Below, in pieces: positions 47,431-58,844 of a stretch of DNA of 64,000 nucleotides. Numbering within the stretch: the first letter of the stretch is position 1; each line of letters opens with the position of its first letter. The notes beneath the pieces were generated by a model. That model saw nothing but the letters and a program-made list of their open reading frames with translations, was not told the origin of the DNA and ran no database searches. The DNA comes from Corythucha ciliata (taxonomy: Eukaryota > Arthropoda > Insecta > Hemiptera > Tingidae): NCBI GenBank assembly GCA_038030265.1, contig CM075943.1:38874001-38938000 (forward strand), given 5' to 3'. The translations under genes and the position numbers were made by a program.

Positions 47431-49579
47431 GAGCGCAACCCAAAATCAAAAGAGCCCACCATGGTTACTGAATGGAAACTTGCATAACCCAAGTATCTTC
47501 GAACTCTGAATCTTGACAGAAGGCTATTTTTGTCTCTAAGAGGGCATTGACCTAGAAAACCACATTTGGATTCTAATAAGCTGGAGTCTGCAGTTGCTTA
47601 ATTGACAAGTATTAGAGAGGGTTGGGCTCCCGCAGTAGATTGCTGTTTATGGCCCCCCAAAGCTCTGGTCAGTTGAGCACGAAATAGAATCCCAGAAAGA
47701 AAATTGAAGCCAGTTCCAGTAGCACACCGTAAGCTGGCCTGAAGGTATTGAGAAAGCCCTAAAAATCAAGATGGCGAGGCAGTACTGCAGAGAACTTCAC
47801 AAAAATTATAAAATGAGGTACTGAAATAAGTTAAGGCTGGCCGAGTCACAGTCCAGTCGTATTCCCTGTTTTCCGATCTGCATTCACACATTCGATTCAC
47901 TGTCTACAAATCTGTACTTTCTACCCCACCAGACTGGCAGACTTCCAGATCTACAAATTGTATGGTTTAAAGGTTCCGATCCACAGATCTCTAAAACTGC
48001 ATCAATGCAGATCCATACATCTCCTTTTTAGACAAGCCCGAAATCCTCTGTTTAAACCCCGTTGATGAAGGTCTCAAAACTCAACTTTTGAAAATGAAAT
48101 GTCCATGAAATCAGGCACCAAAAAAAAAAAAAAAACTCCCCGCTGAGGCAATTTATTAATCGTTTCCTGGTCAGAGAAAATGAAAGTCCTTTCAAGCATA
48201 GAGCGCCAATTCATGAAGTTGCTGAAAATGCTGAAATAAAAGAGCGGAGAAGTCATAGGAGTCGCGTTCCGCAATAGGCAGCACTATGAAAGGAGGGAGA
48301 CATGGGAATCTTTATTTTCTTGTCAAATGTCAACTCGACAATTTTATTTACCTGCTGCCAACCCGGAGAATTACCTCGTCCATATCTTTACCGTGTAAAC
48401 GTCTGGTTTCACGGAAAGTAAAAATGTAAGGGGGAAGGGGTGACGAGAAAGAATTTGATTTTTTTTTTTTTTTTCCCCCGTCAATTGAGCCAAGAGAACC
48501 ATTTCATTGATATTTTCGTGAATCAAACGCCACATCAGGTAAACACGAGGGTCGTAGAGTAAACACGAGATTTGGGGGAACTCTTTAGTACGTACGCAAG
48601 GAGGCGTATAGTAAAGGGAAGATATGAGGTGTACATGCGACCAGGTCCAGCGCGGACAGAAATACGCGATTAGAAGAGTGTAAAAATGCTTACAGATGGC
48701 GATAAATCGACTTACGCTTCAAGATGTACCGACGGTTGAACGCCTTGAGAAGATTTGGGTGGTGAGAGGGCATTCGACTGGTTCAAAAGTCTTTCACCAC
48801 AGAGGAGTCTAAACCCGGGCACAACCGAGGAACGTAATGAACGATATTTGAATTTCAATAATACTTCAGAAAAATACAAAATACTGGTAATTAGAAAAAT
48901 TAAGACAAGAAGTTGGCCTCTGTAAGGTGGCACACGTAAAAATCTATTTCAACTAAGCCTCCCAATCCCAATCCGAACACTGACGGGTCAGGACGAGGAG
49001 GTGACACTCTCTGATGGTGTAGTTGCTGGGGAAGGGGGAGGCAACCAGCTGGCAGTCCGCCTACTGCCATCAAAACCCCGAATGAACGTAGTAAAGTGGT
49101 GTGATTGGGATGTCCCGCCGGTTGGTCAATTTTCCTTCGATAAGGAGTTTTCCTCATTTTTTTCTTCTAAAGCATCCACTGTAAATTTGATGGAAAAATA
49201 AATAACATTGAAACTTCCACAGTGGACAAAGGGAAGTCTCAACAAAATCGTGGAATGTCCGTTATCGCAGGGTCAACAGGAAATTAAAGGCAACACCTTC
49301 TTTAATTTCCCCTTGTCAATATCATCGCGACATTAATTAGGGCATTTATTTAACGGGAAAGCAGCTATAATGAATTTTTTCAATGTCACAGCACAGAACA
49401 AAAAAATCTGTTGGTCGCTCTAATCTAAACATGCACGCTCATCTCATATTTGCAGGAATTGTTGGTGGGGGGGGGGGGTCAAAGCTACAGTTCAGCCACG
49501 ACTTCTATCGCCGATCTGTAATGAGGTGTAGCAAAATTCTGGAAAAAGGGCCCACCTCACCTCTGGAGATGTTCACCCT
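47431..49579. other. Intergenic, no gene supported
   Basis: No conserved frame. There is a poly(T) tract at about 48460-48475 and a G run at about 49465. One minus-strand segment with a good splice donor is listed separately at 48716-48850. The sequence is otherwise featureless at the level I can read. Confidence 0.4.
48716..48850 (-). other. Candidate non-coding first exon of DLG5
   Basis: On the minus strand a less AT-rich segment ends in GAAGC followed by the strong donor GTAAGT (48710-48715). It has an open frame but no recognisable protein. Its strand and position upstream of DLG5 fit a 5' UTR exon that would splice to the acceptor near 41290. This rests on one splice signal only. Confidence 0.25.
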
Positions 49580-49940
49580 TTAAACTGTCAATTTCGTCCC
49601 AGGAACTGACATGTATAGTTGTTGTGACTTGGAAACCGTCAATTTCCTCACGCGACATAACAAAAGATCCCAAACCTTGATTTCGAGGTTCAGCATCAGA
49701 CAATTTGGCCGCGCAGACCCTGCGATTTTTAAGATCCCTTCACCGGAGACAGTCGAGTACTAGAAACTGACTGTCAAATTCGTCCTTGGAAACTGTTAAT
49801 TTTTGTCCTGGAATTTTTAACTTCGTCATTCAAGACTCAATTTTTTTTATAAAATTGTCCATTTCGCCCTTTGGAACTGTCTGTTTCGTCCTGGAAATGG
49901 CAATTTCGCCTTTCGAAACTGTCAAATTTTATCCCCTTAA
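49580..49940. repeat. Family D ~20-bp array (CTGTCAATTTCGTCC)
   Basis: Degenerate copies of AACTGTCAATTTCGTCCTTG, the same family as 53480-54115 but more diverged. Confidence 0.7.
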
Positions 49941-50199
49941 CTTAGGGTGACCATACGTCCTACATTCCCCGGACATGTCCTACTTTTTAGAGCGTCCGGG
50001 CTCATTTTTCATGTGTCCGGGGAGAGGTCAAATTGTCCTCTTTTTTGTCCTACTTTTCGTTCACAACTTGTAACAACTAGTCCCAATAACATATCTTTCA
50101 CGTTCAAACTGGCGAGGGGCTTGGCATCTAGCACTCACCCCACAAATTAGTACCTATATACAGTCGACAGTCAAAATATACAATTTGGACAATTACGCG

Positions 50200-51450
50200 C
50201 GTTTGGAACTTTACAAAACGAAATTTCGTCATTTCAACTCTGACAACCCTATTTTGCCGAATTAAATTCTTTCAAAAACAAAATTTCGCTGATTCGTCTC
50301 GCTCAAATCCCAATTTCGTAGGGTCTTCTTTTCAAAATTCCCTAATTGTTGGTTATTTCGCTCTTTCAAAAACCAGTTTTGTTAACTTTACGCTCATTCA
50401 AAACCAAATTTTGTGGACTGGGCTCCTATAAAAGCGAATTTCGGTTACGTCTTTACAAAATAAGTTTCACAGGTACGGTTAATTCGACAAAATAACTGGG
50501 CAAAATACGAACGATGAAAAAACAAATACTGTGATTTCGGCTTTAACCCCATTTTCGCTCTTCTGTACATAATAACCAAATGTTTAAATTACGCACCTTG
50601 AAAACCAAATTTCATGAATTTTTGTAATTTCCTACCAATTTCGTGGATTTTCACGCTTTTAAAAAAAACACATTTTTGTGGGTCCTGCTCTTACGATTAC
50701 CAATTTTCGAGAGTTTTGCCATCAATTTTTGGACTTTCGCTCATTCAAAACCCATCAATCCCAAACAAATTTTGTGATTTCGGCTTTTTCAAACCCCATT
50801 TGTTTAACCCATAACCAAATGTTTCAAGTTTGCACCCTTGAAAACCAAATTTCATGAATTGTCTGTAATTTCCTACCCAAATTTCGTCGATTTTCACGCT
50901 TATACTATATAAATCACATTTCGTGAGTTCTGCTCTTTCAAAAACCAATTTTCGTGAGTTTTGCTCTTTCATGAACCATTTTTGTGGAATAAAACCCAAT
51001 TTTGGGAACTTAGGTCCTTTAAAACCCAATTTTGGGGATATTTGCCTGATCAAAAATCAAATTTCGTGGCTTCAGCATATAGCTATTTCTAAAATTATTT
51101 TCGCCGGTTCAGTTAATTCGAATAACTAATTAGGCGGTATACGAACGATAGAAAAGAAAATTTTGCAATTTTGACGATTTCAACCTCCAATTTTTCTCTT
51201 CCATGGCAAATTAAATTGTCAAATTTGGAACAATGCAGAAGATTTATTTTTATTTCCGACCCCAATTTCGTGGATTTTCACGATTTAAAACCCAAATTCC
51301 GTGGGATTCGCTCCTACTGATATCAGTTTTACAAATAAATTGGCTATAATTCATAAATTAAATTGGCTCTTTCGCCAAGTTTCCAAATTTCCAAATTTGG
51401 TTTGTGCAAAACTTAAATTTCGTGGGCCGGATCTTCCTTTTTGCCGCCTC
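50200..51450. repeat. Family E degenerate ~30-bp array
   Basis: Units like TTTCAAAAACCAATTTTCGT followed by GAGTTTTGC. Related stretches lie at about 5885-6020 and 9165-9290 (reverse sense: GAAAGAGCC...CGCGAATTTGG), 57560-57960 and 62550-63200. Confidence 0.72.
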
Positions 51451-52619
51451 GGGGCTAATTTGTTTTTGTCGCCCCATGCGGCCAATCCCCCCTCCCAACT
51501 TCCTCCAAGACTTGTAGAGTCAAGCAAGTAACGAGAGAATGGATTTTACAAGTAGGAAAACTTATGTTTCTTCAACTTGGCGAAAAAACCTCGAGTTGAC
51601 GGCCACTCCAATATGATGAAATGCTGGCTTTTCGTGATGAACACTTCAGGGCAACCCAGAGTGCCTGGGTTTCAATCCCGCTCAGGAGCTTTGCCGAGGT
51701 ATAATGTGTCTATAGAGGGGGACAGGCCTCCCCGCGCCACTGTTCTGAGAGGGCCCCCCAAAAACCTTAAACATGAAAGAATGAGATAGATTTTTAATTT
51801 TCATGCTCATGAATGATGGAGGATCGTGAAAAAGAGATGTGGTATCCGCTTGGGACGCTTTGGCCCCATCCGACAATTTTTATTCATCCTTCTAGGAGAA
51901 TGGAACAAATGAGGAGACCAGCAGTTTTTGTGACTAAATATTCGATTCTGCCTTCAATTCGGATTCGATATTCTGGGAATAATCCTTGCCGTGTGGTGAC
52001 TGGTGACCAAGAGGTTCAAAATAATGACCTCAGTGCTACTTTTGAGTGAATTGAGTGGTTCAAGGTCGCCGCCAGGAGCCATCATGCCAGGAAGAAGCTG
52101 GCCAAAAACGGCGGCACCGGAGGAGGAGCCGCTTAAACGGTTTGTGTTGACGGCTCGTTTATTCGATTGTTGGATTCCCCGGGGCGAAACCCCCAGAGAT
52201 ACGCGATTCCTTCTATAGAGAAAAGGGTTGCTCTATAATTAAATAAATAAATTTGGATGTGATGATGAGAGAGTTTTATTAATTTTGATGGGACGTTGTT
52301 TGTCCGAATGAAGAATTGGAAATAGTTTTTTTTTCATGTGGCGAATAATAAAAGAGAAGTCGCCACATCAACCCCCTACGAAGACAGGAAGTCCCTGTGA
52401 GCCACACCGGAGCCACACTTCCAATTTTAAATTTGTGGTCATTTTTACCTAACTCGCCGAGGGCTTTATTAGGTGATTTTCAGGCCCTTTTTAACCATCC
52501 TCTACCAAAAACGCTCCCATAAGGGGTCGTCGACAATAGCCTATCGAGGCCCATATGTACGCAGTTGTTTACGGGCAAGTCTACGTCTGAAATTAATAAG
52601 CTACTACTCGGCAAGCTAA
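51450..52619. other. Mixed unique sequence, possible retroelement debris
   Basis: Contains a 31-bp palindrome TGTGGCGA...TCGCCACA at about 52336-52366 and a tRNA-like B-box segment (GGGTTTCAATCCC) near 51669. No coding frame is recognisable. These could be long-terminal-repeat or SINE remnants, but I cannot define ends. Confidence 0.3.
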
Positions 52620-52960
52620 ACGTTTTGAAAAACTCTAATATTCCTTTCTAAAATTGAGAAAAAGCGCTCATTCGTGGTTAAAATTGAGAAAATGCGTCAA
52701 TTCGTGGTTTCTGATCCAACTTCCTGGCCAAAGATGAGAAAAAAAACCCTAGTGTGTAGCTCCGGCAAATCCGCGACTAAAGTTGAGAAAAGCGCTAATT
52801 TATATTTAAAAGTTGGAAACATCGCTCATTATTCACGGCAAAAATTGAGAAAAAGCGTCAACTACCCGCTAAAATTGAAATAAAAACACGCTAACTCACG
52901 GCTAAAATTAGGGAAAAGCTCTAGTTCGCAGCTAAAATTGAGAAAAAGTGGTCAATAAGC
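52620..52960 (-). repeat. Family A degenerate ~30-bp array (reverse)
   Basis: CTAAAATTGAGAAAAAGCG and GCTCATTCGTGG-type units, the complement of the arrays in the ABCC introns. Confidence 0.75.
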
Positions 52961-53479
52961 GATCAAGTAAACAGCAATATTGGGGTTGAAAGAGCGACAC
53001 GCATAAAATTGTTTTTGGAAGCGCCAAATTGGTCCTTAAAAAGTGCCAAACCAGGAAATTTTATTTTTCGAAAGAACCAAGTCCTTGGATTCGGCTATTT
53101 GGGCAAACAAAAGATGATAAGGAGCCTCGTAGAGATTTCTGCGCCGGGCCCTGATAGATGGAGCGTGGAGGTCCTTTAGGGCTATAGCCCGGTAGTATCC
53201 CCCCCCCCCCAAGGTTCGGCCCTGTTTTGGCCCCTACCTAATTTTTTTGGACTTTCACTCTTTCAAAATCTAATTTGGCGGATTTGATTCATTCGAACTA
53301 GTAAACAAGTTTATCATTGAACTGATCAACGATTAGTCGTTGTTGACTTGTTTTCAGGCGCCCTACTATTTGTGCCCTACTTTCCATCACAAGAGACCTA
53401 CCTTAGTCCTACTTTTTAGCGTCACTAAAAAGTACTGTTTTATGGTGTCCTCGGAAACTACTTTGACATCTCTGGTCAC

Positions 53480-54115
53480 CCTATCTTAACTGTCAATTTC
53501 GTCATTAAAGACTGTCAATTTCGTCATTCAAGACTGTCAATTTCGTCATATAAACTGTCAATTTGGTATTCTAAACTGTCAATTTCGTCATTCAAAACTT
53601 CAAATTTTGTCCTTTAACTGTCAATTTCGTCATATAAACTTTAAATTTCGCCCTTGAAGCGGTAAATTTAGTCCTTGGAACTGCAATTTCGTACTAAGAA
53701 TGTCTATTTCGTTGTTCTGGACTGTCAAATTCGTCCTTAAAAATGTAAATTTTGTCAGTCAAAACTGTCAATTTCGTCATTTAAAACTGGTAATGTTGTC
53801 GTTCAAAAACGGTCAATATCGTCCTAGAAACTGTCAGTTCCGTCCTCGAAACTATTTAAATTTTGTCGCGTTAACTGTCGGTTTCGTCCTTGGAACTGTC
53901 AATTTCGTCCCGGGAACTATCCATGACATTTTTTGTCTCGGAAACATTATTTCGTTTGAGAAAATGTCAATTTCGTTCGTGAAACTCAATTTCGTCCTCG
54001 AAACCGTCAATTTTGTCGTATTAACTGCCAATTTCGTCCAGGAAACTGCTGATTTCGCTCTCGAAACTGTCGATTTCGACGTTCATTTCATAACTGTCAA
54101 TTACTGTTAATTCTT
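53480..54115. repeat. Family D ~20-bp array
   Basis: About thirty units of the CTGTCAATTTCGTC(A/C)TTCAA type, period 19-22 bp, best preserved at about 53490-53640. Confidence 0.85.
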
Positions 54116-54194
54116 TCTTGGAAAGTCCAAAGTGGCCTGGAAACTGATTATTCCAGTGCAAAAGTTGAAATTGAGCCTCTAGAGCCCCAAAATA

Positions 54195-54482
54195 TTGACT
54201 TCAATGTTATTTATCACCTCCTCGATCACGGACCACCTCCCACCTAGAGTGGTGAAGCGGCTGCTACGCCGTGGATGTACTGTCGGCGCTAATGAGCAGG
54301 AGCGAAGGCGCCACAGCACTACTTTATTTCTACCTGATCGACCCGTTGAATTACGTCAGGGAGGTCCGGGTCGTGTAATTAAACATCAACAAATTTCATT
54401 TCAAAACAAACAGGGTAATTTTACTGAAGAAACCCTAAATGAGGCGATTATTTTAGCCCGAAAAAGTAACTTCAAAGAGTAA
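54195..54482 (+). CDS. Unrecognised 95-codon open frame
   Basis: A frame beginning M-T-S-M-L-F and ending R-K-S-N-F-K-E, basic in the middle (V-V-K-R-L-L-R-R-G), of balanced composition between satellite on the left and AT-rich DNA on the right. I recognise no family. No obvious acceptor/donor pair brackets it, though the right end (AAAGAGTAAGAG, 54475-54486) contains a possible GTAAGA donor one base before the stop. It could be a solitary exon, a transposon remnant or chance. Confidence 0.22.
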   Translation: MTSMLFITSSITDHLPPRVVKRLLRRGCTVGANEQERRRHSTTLFLPDRPVELRQGGPGRVIKHQQISFQNKQGNFTEETLNEAIILARKSNFKE

Positions 54483-55069
54483 GAGCCCGCACCTCACACC
54501 CGGAACTCAGAAGTTGACTATAAAATACTGCGATTATTTAACCACAAAAACTGGCAATTTCTTGGATATTTATCCCAGAATCTTAGCAGATGACTATTTA
54601 ATGCTCTGACTGTCAGGGTCTGGGGCTATTATCCCTGGTCAATCATTCTCCCAGAGGTATTTGCTTGTCCAAGTCATGAAGCCTATTAATCAGATTCAAC
54701 GCAAAGTTAGCAAGTTTTTCGACTGAAACTTTTAAGAATAAACGCCCCCTCCTCCACTGTTTTATACAGTAAAAAATAAAATGTCCCTTGGAGTTATGGT
54801 AATATTACACGTGAGAGTAAATCTCGAGAGTTGAACTCTCTGAGAGTGCCAGGTACGGGCAGTTGACAGGGGGGGGGGAGAACTCTCTGGCCCGTTTAGA
54901 CTGGCGAGTTAAGCTCTCGAGAGCAAAAAACTCTCAAATGTAAACACAGCTTTAGAGTATCCATTTAGAGTAGCCACATGAATTATAAAACACTTTGTAT
55001 GTTACACATAAAACGCAGAGTTACTTTGAAGAGTAGTTTTGATACACCTGGAGCCTTATTTCTAAGCCA

Positions 55070-55814
55070 TTAAGCGACTTCCATCATTCTGCCACCACTT
55101 GGACCTTCGCCTGGATCACCATCCATTTCAACGTCAGAATCGTGTATTTCTTCGATAATTGATTCTTCCAGGGCTTCTCGTTCTCTGAGACCTACAGAAG
55201 AAAACTCGTTTTTATCGGTGTCAAGAGGACAGAATTCAAACAATAAAAAACTACCGGCAGCGGGCGAGCGAATAAGAGACAGGTCTCGCTGTACCTCTCT
55301 GATGTCTCTTTGGGTTTCAATTTCTCTGCCTTTTCTCAATCTCTGCATTATGAAAGTGTTCTGTCTTTTACTCTTGATCTCTTCAATTCTTTTGACGGCG
55401 TCGACTGCAAGAAAAAGGGAATGAGTTTAGTGACCTAACGTTCATACGCTCCAGAAAAGGAGGGGCTTTACCCGTTTTTTGCCAAAACTCTCGGTCGTAC
55501 TTCATTGGGACATTTCGTCGCCTTTCAAACTCGAAAGACGGGTCGATGGCAAGCTCCTTGCCCACTGATTTCCTATACGCCTTGGTCCATTTCACTTTCC
55601 TCGGGTTCTTCTTCTTTTTAAAAGCTCTGTGGCATTTCGATCGACAAAATTTGAAGATCTGTCATGAACAAGTGAGGCGTCGAGGGAGATAAATACAAAA
55701 AGAAGTCCGTAGATGAACAACGTTAATGCTTACCTTGCAGTCATTTCTAACGAATTGAATACCGTGACCTGGGTATACTCTTGACGAACAAAAGTAACAA
55801 GTATCTATCCGCAT
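55070..55814 (-). CDS. RSL24D1: RSL24D1 / RLP24 ribosome-biogenesis protein, 4 exons, complete
   Basis: 60S ribosome-assembly factor of the eL24 family; RLP24 occupies the eL24 site on pre-60S particles and is released by the AAA ATPase Drg1/AFG2. Exons in order: 55734-55814, 55472-55658, 55255-55404, 55070-55191; phases agree; 179 residues (human 163). The start [18 protein letters not shown] and the zinc-binding set Cys6, Cys9 (exon 1), C-R-S-K-C-H (exon 2) are intact. They are followed by [15 protein letters not shown] and F-I-M-Q-R-L-R-K. The C-terminus is acidic then Gly-rich and somewhat longer than in vertebrates. Splice sites are canonical GT-AG. Confidence 0.96.
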
Positions 55815-56349
55815 TGTGATTCAAGTGTATTTAGACTTTAGAAACTAAATAAATCACGCCGTGGACGGGGCACGTGAGCTCTGCGACTTTAGTTAGAGAC
55901 ACTGACTGAGAGGTTCCTTTTGAGTTGAGAGATTAAACGAAGATTAGATGTTTAACGGTATTTTGAAAACGAAATAAAGAAGATTTCACGTAAAAACTAC
56001 GCTTAATTGTTATATTAGCTCTCAAATTAAAGTGAAATTAAAATATTTATCGAAATCGAGCGATCAAGACAGCAGGATAAAAAAGAAAACTGCGCAGAAG
56101 GCTATGTAACCGATTACCGAAGATTACCTCACTTGTAAATACAAAAAGAGTGATTTTGGTTAGATACGGAGTTGAACTTATTTAAAAGATACAATTAATT
56201 AAGCTCCCGAGCTTACCAGAATGAGTCGGTAATTTCACAGCTTCCCCAGTTGATTCCCTCGAAACCGCGTCTTGCTTCGTCAATCTCGAGCGACCACCCC
56301 CCCGTCGGAGACTTCGTCGTTATTTCATGACCGACTTTGTGGTTCCCGC
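55815..56349. promoter_or_regulatory. Bidirectional promoter region, RSL24D1 (-) / IPO11 (+)
   Basis: 535 bp separate the two divergent start codons. No repeat is present. A GC-richer segment lies next to the RSL24D1 start (about 55855-55890) and another just before the IPO11 start (about 56260-56350). Specific factor sites cannot be called by eye. Confidence 0.6.
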
Positions 56350-56487
56350 ATGATGACAACCAACGAACACCGGCTCGTTTTGGATCTTTTGAATCAGGCG
56401 ATCAGTCAGAATGCTGAAATTTTGGGGCCCGCCGTTAAAAGACTGGAGGAACTCGAAACGGTTCCAGGTTTCTACGTCATTTTGAAG
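56350..56487 (+). CDS. IPO11: Importin-11 first coding exon (partial gene, continues beyond window)
   Basis: 46 codons starting M-M-T-T-N-E-H-R and ending V-I-L-K before a GTGAGT donor, phase 0. The residues L-V-L-D-L-L-N-Q-A-I-S-Q-N and L-E-T-V-P-G-F-Y match the N-terminal HEAT helix region of importin-11 (human: V-L-Q-V-L-T-Q-A-T-S-Q-D, W-E-T-Q-P-G-F-Y). IPO11 is a karyopherin-beta that imports ubiquitin-conjugating enzymes and the ribosomal protein L12. I find no second exon within the remaining 7.5 kb, so the first intron must be longer than that. Another karyopherin-beta is the alternative. Confidence 0.75.
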
Positions 56488-58400
56488 GTGAGTCGTCAAT
56501 TCAGGGTGATTGTGGGTGGGTTGTCAGTGGTAATGTTTAACTTTTGTAATTTTGGTAGCCAGCCTTTCAATTTGTTCACCATGTTTTTCTTCTCTTTGCG
56601 CTAATATTTGGACAACACCGTCAGGGCCGAATGCTGTCTCAGGGATACAACGTGTATGGCATTTGTTTCAGCATTTTTGGTCGTCACGGTGTGGTCCTTC
56701 TTGATCGGTTTGTTGCTTCCTATCAGTGACCGTGTTTTTTGACCTCAGCTACTCTAAGGGAGCGCGAGGGTTGCCCAAATACTCCATCACTCCACCCCCC
56801 AGAATGTTTTACAGGGTGCTAGAGAAGCGTATAAAATAAATGAGCCAAGGTCATCAGATGAGCAGAGGTCATCAGATTTACTTCATTTAGATGTAGACTA
56901 CATGTAGATTTGCCATAAAAACATGTTCGAAAAAATTCAATTTGGCCCCACACATTTTTTACCTCCAACGTCTTCAAATTCGCTTTTTGGTACATATCAT
57001 GTAGATTCGAGGGCGTCTACCGGGGGGGGGGGGGCCACTGTCGGCGTCCATCTGACGCTGAGGGGGGGGGTGAAGCTCAAAATGTCATCAGGGGGGGGAT
57101 GGAAATTATTTCTGGTGGTGGGGGAGAGTCCATAAGTGTCAAGGGGGGATGCTGTCCGATAGTTCTTGCTTGGTGTCTGCACTAGGTGGACACCGGGAGG
57201 GGGAATAATCCAGGGCATGTAACGCACAATAAGGCATTTTAGACAAGGCATGCAAGACAATAAGGGATTTTAACAGGGGAAGGGGGCCAAGGTATATGTG
57301 TCCACCCAGGTAACGAGGAGGAAAGCTTTTATATTACCGCCCCCAAGAAGGCGGGGGCAATACATTTCATTCAGTTCGTTCTTTATTCACATCAATGTTA
57401 CATTGATGCATCAGGCGACGTTTTCGAAGTCTCCTTCCTGTGACAAAACACTCAACGCCGTGGGAGGGGGAGGCCCATTAATTACAAGTTTCGTGGGATT
57501 CATATATAATAGAAAATAAATTTGAAGTTTCAGGTCTACATACTCTTAGACACAACGGTATTGAAAGTTACGGTGAATAATCAGCCGCGAAATTGTGAGT
57601 TTCAAGCTTAGCCCTAAAAAGCCACAAAATTGACTATTTCGGAAGATAAATTAGACGCGAAATTTCGTTTTCCCCGGGAGCAATAGCCGCAAACTTCCGG
57701 TTTTGAATATTCACCGGCAGTGAAATTGCGTTTTCTGATCGATAAACAGCCTCGGAACTGTAAGTTACTGAAGAAATTCGCTGCAAAATTACAGTTGGAA
57801 CGGGGGAGGTGACAAAAAAATTGCCACTAAATTGAGGTTTTAGGGTTGCATTGCAAGTGTGAAATTGGTCGAGATTTAGCTCTTTCTAACCCAAAATTTC
57901 GCGAATCTGGATCTTTTAAGAACCATGAATTTTGCGTGGTTACCTCCATAAATGACTAAACTTTTCGGGGTTTGCTCTCTGCGCCCCAGCAGACCCGTTC
58001 AGTAGCGGGAGTATAGGTCGGAGAGCCGCCCCTGAGTAGCTTGAAAATGGAAAAATTAGGATTTTTAGGTTTTATGTTCATGGATGAAGGTACGTGGAAA
58101 GTAGTCTTGGTATCCAGTTGGACGGGGATTCGGCTCCTTTCGACGAATTTCAGTCCATTCGTGGCTAAAACTGCGAGAAAAAAAACCCTCATTCGCTGTT
58201 TCAAGATGCAACTTCCAGACCAAAATTGTGAAAAAATCGCAGAATCGCGGAGTATAGAGCCATTTCATAGCTAGAATTTATAATAAAACATCATAATGTT
58301 CAGTTCTTGAACCAGCCGCTTTGCGGATTTTCTGAAAATTAATTGAGTAAAAGCTGTAATTTGCGGCTAAAATTTCTCAATTTTAGACGTGATCAAGCGC
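56488..58400 (+). other. IPO11 intron 1, left part
   Basis: Several long G tracts (57018-57030, 57061-57070, 57089-57098), AT-rich DNA, and from about 57560 to 57960 family E-like units (CGCGAAATTT...). No exon is recognised. Confidence 0.5.
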
Positions 58401-58844
58401 TTTTTTTATCAATTTTTAACGCTAATTAGTGCGTTTTCTCTCTTATATGTGCGAATTAGCGATTTACCTCAATTCTAGACGTGGACTTGGTTCAAGAACA
58501 AACATTATGGCGTTTTACCTTATTTTATTTATTTATTTATTTTGTAAGTTTTCCAGCCCCCAGAAGCACAGCTTGTGGCGAGAGCTGGAGTTGATTGCAG
58601 CATTAAACATAATTAAAAACTTGACAAAAATGCAAAATAAATCCTAGTTATATAACGTAACAACAGTACCAACAATCAACAACTAAAGGGAATAACACAA
58701 TGATAAATCCAACAAGCATATATTATATTAAAAAACAACAAAACCCGTAAATACTACGGTAACTTAATCGTACCATCATTAATTAGATCACACAGAAATT
58801 TTTTTAGTTTCTTACATGTGGGAAATTTAGCTTAAATAAACTTA

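Noticed and set aside
52336..52366. TGTGGCGA...TCGCCACA palindrome as an LTR terminus
   Set aside because: No second LTR, primer-binding site or polypurine tract could be located.
49945..53490. AGGGTGACCATACGTCC at 49945 and CTCTGGTCACCCT at about 53475 as ends of one 3.5-kb transposon
   Set aside because: Beyond the first ten bases the two ends do not match well, and several satellite arrays lie between; evidence is insufficient.
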